Under the pieces are notes generated by a model. That model was not told the origin of the DNA. It did not search any database and worked only from the letters and a program-made list of their open reading frames with translations. Shown here one piece after another: positions 56,621-64,000 of a stretch of 64,000 nt of DNA (positions are counted from its first letter, which is position 1; every line of letters starts with the position of its first letter). The position numbers and the translations under genes are program-made. The stretch is taken from the NCBI GenBank assembly GCA_963693365.1, contig CAVNZM010000012.1, positions 2,232,001 to 2,296,000 on the forward strand, written 5' to 3'. The stretch comes from Amoebidium appalachense. Its lineage: Eukaryota; Ichthyosporea.

Positions 56621-57327
56621 TGGTGCGGAGGGAGGAGAACAACACAAGGTAGAAGGGGAGAACATGCACTGAGAGGGTGGGTTAGCTGTTATCTAATAGC
56701 ATATTCGGGGTTATAATAGTCTGTAGTATCATATGTGTACGGGGTACAGACAGGCATGGAGACACATTTGATTTTTCAATTTTTTTTCCCCCTCGTTTTG
56801 TTTTGTGTGTGTGTGTGTGCGTGTCCCATCCATCCACCTAAGCGTGCCTCCTCTACCCGCCTGATAATAGAAACAATAGTTTTTAACGGATCGAAATGAT
56901 TGGTCGTTGTAGCAATCGTTGGGTTCCCCACCCCCACCCTATAGTCCACTAATCGGTTAGTGTCGGTTGGAACACGTGATAAATATGATCGAGTAACTAT
57001 GTGCCGAGCTAGGTAGGCAATATGTGTAACTTCCAAATATGGAATAAGTCAGTGTTGACACCAACATCACTAACCTAAGTATGGGGCCAATAGTGGTCTC
57101 CTTTAATAAATTAAGAGCTACTAGTAATGCAAATTATGGATGAAAAGGTGGTACCGAGTCATATTCCCACAATGGCCACGCACGTGAACACTTATTTACT
57201 ATTCTTAGCAGCTGTTGCGAGCCAAAAACAATCTGGTGTACGTGTGTATGGTGTGTGTATGTGTGTGTGTGTGTGTGTGTGGGTGGGAGGGGGTGGGTGG
57301 GTGTGTAGGGGGGGCCCCGGGCGGGCG

Positions 57328-57361
<34 letters not shown>

Positions 57362-58064
57362 GAGGGGGGGGAAGGGGAATAATGCAGCCATCGATCGAAT
57401 ATTACTGTGACACCCACCCGCCTGCATGAGGCTGGCGGACACGGATTGACAAACAAGCAGAAGTTTTTAGAGTGCACATGCACACACAGGCAAGCTTGTG
57501 CTGTAATTACACATTGGGGTGTACACAGATGTCCATAATTGCATGCTCTTATGCTTTTACGTGTGTGCGTGCGCACCACACACACATCGGGTTCCGCGGA
57601 CACACACACACACGACATCATTTATTTACACACAGACACACACGCGCCCCTGCCCCCCCCCCCCCCCCCCCCCCCCCCTCGCCCCCTTCCCCCCTCCCTC
57701 CCGCTGCTTCCCCCCGGTAGGATCATAAGCGAGATGCACACGGAAAAACTATATGGAATTCCTTTATGAAATACGTAATATTGGAGTTCACATTCTTGCA
57801 TGCATTTTCCTGCCAATGCATAGTTTATAAATCGGATTGGTCAGAATCCCCGGCAAACACTTACAGACTGCATTGGGTTAAATATTACTGACTGCTGAAG
57901 TTCGTACGTTTTTAAGGCATAAGCATTAAAGCTTAAATTTGAACTGTGGCAGCTAGGTATCAATTATTCGTGTCAGTGCTCTGTAGCACTATGAGCAAGC
58001 ATTTATGAATTCGTACGCGGACACTGTATGTGGGTACATGTGCACGCGTACGTGTTTTGTGCAT

Positions 58065-58108
<44 letters not shown>

Positions 58109-58362
58109 CGTGTGAGCGCGGCACGTGTGTTTGTGTGCGCGCGTGTGCAGGCGGACAAGAGTGTGCACATGTGCATGTGTGTGGTGTGGTTTGTTGCACC
58201 ACGGAAGTGTACGTGTGCCTGTGTCCCTATTCCATATCGTAATAACAGCATCGTGCATGTGGAAAAAAACAAACAAAAAGCAAGCTATCTACATGTTTTC
58301 ACAGGGATAAACATACAAAATAATGCAATACCAGATTCACCCACACGCCCTTCAGGAGACAC
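56621..58362. other. Convergent complexin / O-mannosyltransferase 3' region
   Basis: Mostly ordinary sequence with short GT/CA repeats (57256-57280, 58067-58104), a G run (57330-57360) and a C run (57654-57678). No gene or structured RNA is recognised. Confidence 0.6.
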
Positions 58363-58977
58363 CTAAAAGAAGTCCCACGTTTTTCTCAATCTAAGAGCCC
58401 TACTTTCCTCTACACTCAAGCCCGGGGTCGAATAAGCCAAAGGGGAAAGTTTCCAAAACCACCAAACGAAAAAACATCCAATCAATCCGGCTAAAACAAC
58501 ACGCGGTGTAACCCGTCGCAACCACATTGCACAATGATCATACAAACACCCCATGGCCAAAATCGCGAAATAGTGCGCGGGGAGATAGTGGTGAAGAAAA
58601 AGTTGTCTGTCCATAAAGAAAAACGGCACGTAATGCAGCGCATATCCCAACCACAAATATCCAATCATCCAAAATCTTCGTTCCCTCTGCCCGTCCATAT
58701 CTCGGTATCCACGCCGCGCCCGAAGTGCGTACAGGACCGATAAGAAGACATAGATGGGGAGAGATAACAGACACGCCCCAAATATGGCAGGATTTCCTAA
58801 TAAGTAAATTTGGCGTCTTTCAGGTCGATTCTGCCAATAGCTGATTCCCCGTTTGAGGATTGGCCAGTCTTGGGGCCGTGACCCGTACACGTGTTTGGCG
58901 GTGAGCCGGCGGTTGGCATCCCAGGCTGTGTGTGTGTGTGTGTGTGTGTACGTGTGTGTGTGTGTACGCCCGTGTGT

Positions 58978-59008
<31 letters not shown>

Positions 59009-59214
59009 GGGGGGGGGAGGGGGGGGGGGGAGGGGGAGAATGCATATGGTCATTGTGTTGAGGGGAACAGATGTGATGGGTAGAGTGTGTGTCTGTGGGT
59101 GTGTGTTTGGGGGGAGGAGGGGGGGGGGGGGGGGGGAGGGGGTAGAAGTTCTAACTTAGAACACGGTGCAACGTAGAAGTTCGCAACGAGCAACGTAATG
59201 TGGATGCAAAGCAC

Positions 59215-59257
<43 letters not shown>

Positions 59258-59617
59258 GGGGAGGGCAAGAGATTTGGTTTGGAGTAAATATAGAAGACAT
59301 AGGTGACAGGCGTACTTCAGAGGGCCTAGGTTGCTGAGGCTGGCAATAAGCTGATCGAACGGCGTGAAGGGGGGGGGGGGGGGGGGGGGGGGAGGGGGGA
59401 GGAAGGGGGGGGGGGGGGGGGGGGAGGGCTTGCATGTGTAAAAGCAAGCAAGGACACAGTGAAAAAAGGCTGCGTGCGAAAAACGTGTAGGGCATTGGGT
59501 GTTTGTGTGTGTGCACAAGTGTGTGCGGGAAGTGCGGAGGGGAGCGAAGGGGAGGGTGTGTGGGCAGGTGGGGAGATAGGGAGGGGGGAGGTGGTGGATG
59601 GGGAGGGGGGAGGATTA

Positions 59618-59660
<43 letters not shown>

Positions 59661-61469
59661 CTTTTTGGGGGGGGAGGGGGGGGGGGGGGGGGGATGAGAT
59701 ATACCGATAGCCTGTAGTCGTGAGATATCCATCAGGCGAGTCCACAGCCCATTTCTCCGCAATTTCGGGGGGGAATAACTCTCATGGACCCCATCCGCCC
59801 GAATAAATTCATCGATCGACCACGCACTATTTTTATCATTCCACATTCCCTCCGGCGCACACACCACCTCCCGTTGGCCCAGACCCCAATCCGGCAACTG
59901 TTTTCCGGTCATTGTCAAAACGCAGCTGTGCACGTCGTTATGAAACCGAATTTTCGACTTATGTTTTACCAGTAATTTCCCCCCGTCCTTGTTTTCCCTC
60001 CCGCCTCCCGATACCACGCTTATTCTCCACCCGTGTCCATCCCCATCAAACGCACTAACTTCCAGCGTTTTTTCAGTTACGGGGCCCGGAAAACCGTGAA
60101 CGTATAGCGCACGGTGACTCGCGGCGTGCTTCAGGATTACCGTCTCGTTTGCATGTATAAAATCCGCGCCTTCCAATCGATCGTGCACGTCGTGATCGGC
60201 GTGATCTATCACGAACCAATTGTTGTGGTCCTTTGAGTCATATCCCGTCACCTGCTGCTGCAGGCTGCTGCCTTGCAACGGGTACAGCTCGTTGTGCGAG
60301 TGCAGATATCCCGGAATATAATCCGTATTTTCGTTATCCCCATCCTTGTTTTCATCCGCGGCATCGTCGTTTTCGTCTTTTCTGATCAATTCCGGAAGCA
60401 TTAAAGTAATTTGCGACCCCGCCGGTATCCCAGACACATCCGATTCGACCAGGGTGTACAATCCATCGCGAAATTCCCGACTCATAAACGCCGATCCGGG
60501 CCCGTTCGTGTTTAGAATAGACAAGTGGATATAGAAGGACCAAAAATAGATAACGATCGGAACAGCCAATAGGCAAACGAGTCGGGCCAAGAAATGGTCC
60601 GTCCATTTGTGCATCGATATGCTCCTATCGCCCAAAATTGTCCACAAATCATAAACCGTCTTGAAGCCAAGCAGCCCCATAACAAACAACCCCACCCACT
60701 TGACGCTCACTGAAAGTCCCAAGAAAATACCGGAAAGCGCCAGCCACAACCACCATTTTCCGGTAAATGGTTGACTGTGGAGATTAAAAAAACGTATACT
60801 CGCATAGACGGTGCAAGCGGTAAACAGAAGGAGGGGTGCGTCTAGTAGAATGAGTCGTGTTTGCGTAACGAAAAGATTTTCAAACAGAACTGTGGTGGCG
60901 GCAAGCGTCGCCCCCACGGCAGAAAACCCCAAATGGGAAACGGTAAGGTAGGAAACAGGGACCAGGGCTGTCCCGCACAAGGCGGAAACCGAACGAAAAA
61001 ATATGTATGGAACATTTTGGTTGATATATGTCTGATGGATTTTCTTGAACGGAAATTTCCCGTCATATCCCCTGAAATATCCCGCTGCAGCAAGCATCAG
61101 CTTGGCCACGGGCGGGTGCACGTCGAAAAAGTACTTCCGCTGTAGATAGTCATTCGTAAATTTACCGAAATGTACCTCGTCAAAAACGACAGAACTCGGC
61201 TCGCTGAGTTTGTAGAAATGAACTGCAAGCGATAAAACCGTGAGAATACCCAAAAGCGCAAGTCGTATGTGGCGGGGTGTATGCAGAAACTTCGGTGTTG
61301 CCCTCTCAAATTTCGTAAATTCGTCCGTGTTTCCCGCGTATGAAGAGGAAATCCGTTTTTGGAACTGTTTCCGCACGCGTGCGCTGGTGGGTTCTGGAAG
61401 GAACAACTCGTCGCTTTCTGTCGGGGGCAGACCCAAGGCACCCACCTTGGGGCCTTTGGAGTTCACATC
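58363..61469 (-). CDS. Protein O-mannosyltransferase (PMT family; N-terminus incomplete)
   Basis: ER membrane enzyme that transfers mannose from dolichyl-phosphate mannose to Ser/Thr of secretory proteins. Two exons are certain: 59705-61469 (or from 61478 with an alternative acceptor) and 58363-58925, joined in phase 1 (GT-AG), stop TAG 58363-58365, about 775 residues. Order of domains: a cytosolic N-terminus; first membrane helix (RLALLGILTVLSLAVHF); the catalytic loop with FDEVHFGKF and FFDVHPPVAKLMLA; further helices; MIR repeats (YLHSHNELYP, QQQVTGYDSKD; SHRALYVHGF; RFHNDVHSCVLT); a C-terminal four-helix block (WDANRRLTAKHVYGS, WPILKRGISYW, FFMDRQLFLHHYLPAHYF) and TWDFF end. The catalytic Asp-Glu pair is present. 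An acidic Asp/Asn/Glu insert lies just before the MIR domain. It resembles PMT1-type members most. The start ATG is in an upstream exon. Confidence 0.93.
58926..59704 (-). repeat. O-mannosyltransferase intron: GT, G runs, (ATT)n
   Basis: Contains a GT repeat that, on the sense strand, is a CA repeat running directly into the CAG acceptor of the last exon. It also has G runs (58991-59034, 59111-59143, 59218-59255, 59369-59424) and an ATT repeat (59618-59660). No gene is seen. Confidence 0.85.
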
Positions 61470-61477
61470 CTGCTCAA

Positions 61478-61478
<1 letters not shown>

Positions 61479-61515
<37 letters not shown>

Positions 61516-61999
61516 GGGGGAAGGGGGAGAGGAGGGGGGGCTGTGTGTGTGTAGGGCAGGGGAAGGGGGAGGTTGGGGGGGGGGGGGGGGGGGGAGAGGG
61601 AGGGAGGGGGAAATGTGTGTGTGTGTTTGGGGGTGGGGGGAGGGGGAGTTGTGTGTGTGTGTGTGTGGGGGGGGGGGGAGGGGGGGAGGGGGGGGGGGGA
61701 AGGGGGAGTGTGTGTGTGTGTGTGTTGATGCAGGGGGGGAGGGAGGGGGAGGAGTTAGAAGCAGGCAGAACGGGGCGAACAAAGAAGGGGAAGGGAGCAA
61801 GCACAACAGCTGAGAGAAAAGTGCCAAAGAGGGGGGAGGGGTGGAGGAGGTTGGTGGGAGACCGGAAGTGGTGTTGGAAGATGTGTGTGTGCGGGAGAAT
61901 GGTTCGGGGGTAGGGGAGAGGGGGGGAAGGGGAGAGAAGCCGGGCAAGGGGGGGAGGGGGGAGGAGGAGAGGGACACAGACAGAGAGATGAGATACATC

Positions 62000-62036
<37 letters not shown>

Positions 62037-62144
62037 AAGGGAGAGAGAGGGACGGAGGGTGGGAGGGAGGGAGAGGGAGAGGGAGAGAGAGGGAGGGAGG
62101 GAGGGAGGGAGGGAGGGAGAGGGAGAGAGGGAGGGGGGGGGGGG

Positions 62145-62205
<61 letters not shown>

Positions 62206-62973
62206 TGTGTGTGTGTGTGTGTGAGTGAGAGAGAACGGGCAACATGAGTGGTTGGTTTATACAAAAGTACAAGTCCTCCTGTCAGTTCACCTCAAGGAAA
62301 TTGTGCAGTGGAGTTAGTGCAGAGTATGTGTGTTGGAAAAGGAACCAGGGTTAAGAGGATGGAAAGCACTGCCGGGGTCAAATGGGCCGGGGCGGTTGGC
62401 TGGTCGATTTTGGACAAATTCTTTGGCATGTGTTCTAATAGTTTACTTATTTTTGCACTGAGCATTTATGTTGACTCCTGCAAGGACATGGCAAATTTTA
62501 AAGAAGTCGGTTTGTCTTGATCTGATGCCTTCCAAACAAGATCTCAAGGGAGTCTGTCACTAGATTGCTTGGACGAGGGATTACGATGCAAGAGCACCTT
62601 TGTTCCCATTCATAAGTGTACACTTGTCACCATACTCTGCTTCTCTGTTTTCACCCAACCTCAGAACCGGCTTTGCCAAGGTTTGCTTCTACCTTCCCAC
62701 CTCTCTCATTCAATCATCGAGTACCCCTTCTTCCTTCCATAACTCATCTTCCTCACATAACACCTCTTCCTCACAGAGCTTTCCCCCATCCTCTCTTCCC
62801 CACTTCACTCCCCTCCCTCCCCTCCCCACCACCACCCCCGGCTTCCTCTACCCTCCCTCCTTTTCGACTCAATTCCTTCCTCCCCTCCATCCTGCTCCCT
62901 TCCTCCTGCTCCCTCCCTCCCCTTCCCCCCCCCCCCCCCCCCCCCCCTTCCCCGAGAAATCCCTCCACACGGG

Positions 62974-63008
<35 letters not shown>

Positions 63009-63035
63009 GCGTACACACAAAACACAAATGCATAC
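61479..63035 (-). repeat. Region upstream of O-mannosyltransferase main exon: G and GA repeats
   Basis: Starts with a sense-strand CA repeat (plus-strand GT 61482-61510), then G/GT tracts to 61740, a TA repeat (62000-62020), GGGA and GA repeats (62023-62203), about 700 bp of ordinary and C-rich sequence, and a C run followed by poly-A (62928-63005). Probably the first intron. Confidence 0.6.
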
Positions 63036-63102
63036 CTTCGACATCCACGTGGGTGGATCCTACTGATGCCCGCCTCACCCTTTGTCTCAAACTGAAACTC
63101 AT
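63036..63102 (-). CDS. Possible first exon of the O-mannosyltransferase
   Basis: ATG at 63100-63102 opens MSFSLRQRVRRASVGSTHVD, ending at a strong donor (GAAG then GTATGC). It has the basic, Ser-containing look of a PMT cytosolic N-terminus and sits at the right place. However, this donor leaves phase 1 while both canonical acceptors of the main exon need phase 0, so the join is unproven. Confidence 0.3.
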
Positions 63103-64000
63103 TTCGAACCAACGAAATGAGAAACACCCCTGGTCTCTGGGCCCATGCTCAGACCGATGCTTTCCAGGTTCCCTTCACGTGCCTTATGTGTTGCTGTCGA
63201 CTTCGTTTGTAAACGGAGCTTGTACAATCTCAATAAGCTGCGTGTGTTTGATGCATGTCAAAAACGCAAGAACAAGACTGAGTTTGGACCACTTACAACA
63301 CAAACACCTTTGTAATATAGTTTTGAAACTGTAGTAACGTGTTGCTGACAGAGTTGTTGACTTAGGACTTCGAGTATCAGTCGCCAAAGTTGTGCTATTG
63401 GCTTAGAGCGCATCGCCTACCAACCACATTTTGGAACGACGACTTTTCAAACTCTCTAAAACAAGGCCGCATTTTTCATTATGGGATTCGAAGAGGAGTA
63501 TATGTAGAGTCCACGCTATGTATTTGTATGTGCTGTACCTGTACGTAAGCAGAGACGCACGCGCACGATAGAAGATACACATCTACAAACGAGATGATGA
63601 CACCCACGCCTTTATATATGCATGGTATGTACCATCTACGAAGGCCATAATAGTATACGTTTTGTAACCCGGGCCGGTCCAGGCAAAAAGCTTGTCTGAA
63701 GACCCGAGCTGAGTGTTTGCCTAACATGAATTCGAATGACTCGGTGCTGTTTGTGACTGCACAACACTCCAGAAAACAGGCTGCATATACAGATTTCTTT
63801 TACTATTGCACCTTGGGCACATCATGATGGCATGTTCAGTAACACAGCACAGTGGAAGCACATTCTTCATATCTTAGCTCTTTATTGCATGCAACATCTT
63901 TGTGGTGAGATGCTGGTTTGGTGTATGTGACACTATGGAACGGCCCAGCCGTTCGAAGTTTGCCTCCAGCAAATATACAAAATGAAGATTATTTACTTTC
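63103..64000. other. Right flank, no gene recognised
   Basis: About 900 bp of ordinary sequence free of long microsatellites, as in other promoter regions of this window. It may be the O-mannosyltransferase promoter. Short open stretches occur on both strands but none is recognised. Confidence 0.5.

Overview
The window is nuclear DNA of a eukaryote, very probably a unicellular holozoan (ichthyosporean- or choanoflagellate-like). The genes are intron-rich with canonical GT-AG junctions. Introns are packed with dinucleotide repeats and long poly-C/poly-G runs, while exons and promoters are almost free of them. The gene set mixes animal-associated and fungal-associated families: a complexin with a C-terminal CAAX box (known from animals and choanoflagellates) and a DASH-complex Dad1-like protein (known mainly from fungi and scattered protists). 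The taxonomic placement is an inference from these families, not a database result.

Layout from left to right: (1) 143-5622, minus strand, TFIID/SAGA subunit TAF9, four exons, 3' end outside the window. (2) 7689-8848, minus, membrane fatty acid desaturase with one probable 1-nt frameshift near its start. (3) 11.1-11.9 kb, minus, weakly supported small coding candidates. (4) 12503-27380, plus, splicing factor SLU7, 14 exons. (5) 30806-32012, minus, Dad1-like DASH subunit, 3' exon not found. (6) 34632-42443, plus, CNNM/CorC-type membrane protein, eight exons, sharing a 2.6-kb AT-rich divergent promoter region with Dad1. (7) 41.8-48.6 kb, a degenerate direct segmental duplication carrying a small secreted cysteine-rich protein gene (44143-44460, minus) and a frameshifted second copy (47672-47984). 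(8) 52830-56620, plus, complexin, three exons. (9) 58363-61469, minus, protein O-mannosyltransferase, with a possible first exon near 63.1 kb.

No operon-like functional grouping is visible. The genes are housekeeping functions (transcription, splicing, chromosome segregation, ER glycosylation, lipid desaturation, ion transport, membrane fusion) with independent promoters.

The most interesting structure is a dispersed repeat of about 373 bp that ends in CATTCAAA followed by a poly-C run. Twelve full, 5'-truncated or diverged copies are visible, and all lie in the sense orientation of the surrounding gene. One full-length copy supplies the 5' splice site of SLU7 intron 9. The codons flanking that intron join into the conserved ILEKYGG motif if about 1.07 kb bracketed by a TATC duplication is removed. 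This looks like recent intron gain by insertion. A second theme is that many 3' splice sites sit directly at the end of CA repeats.
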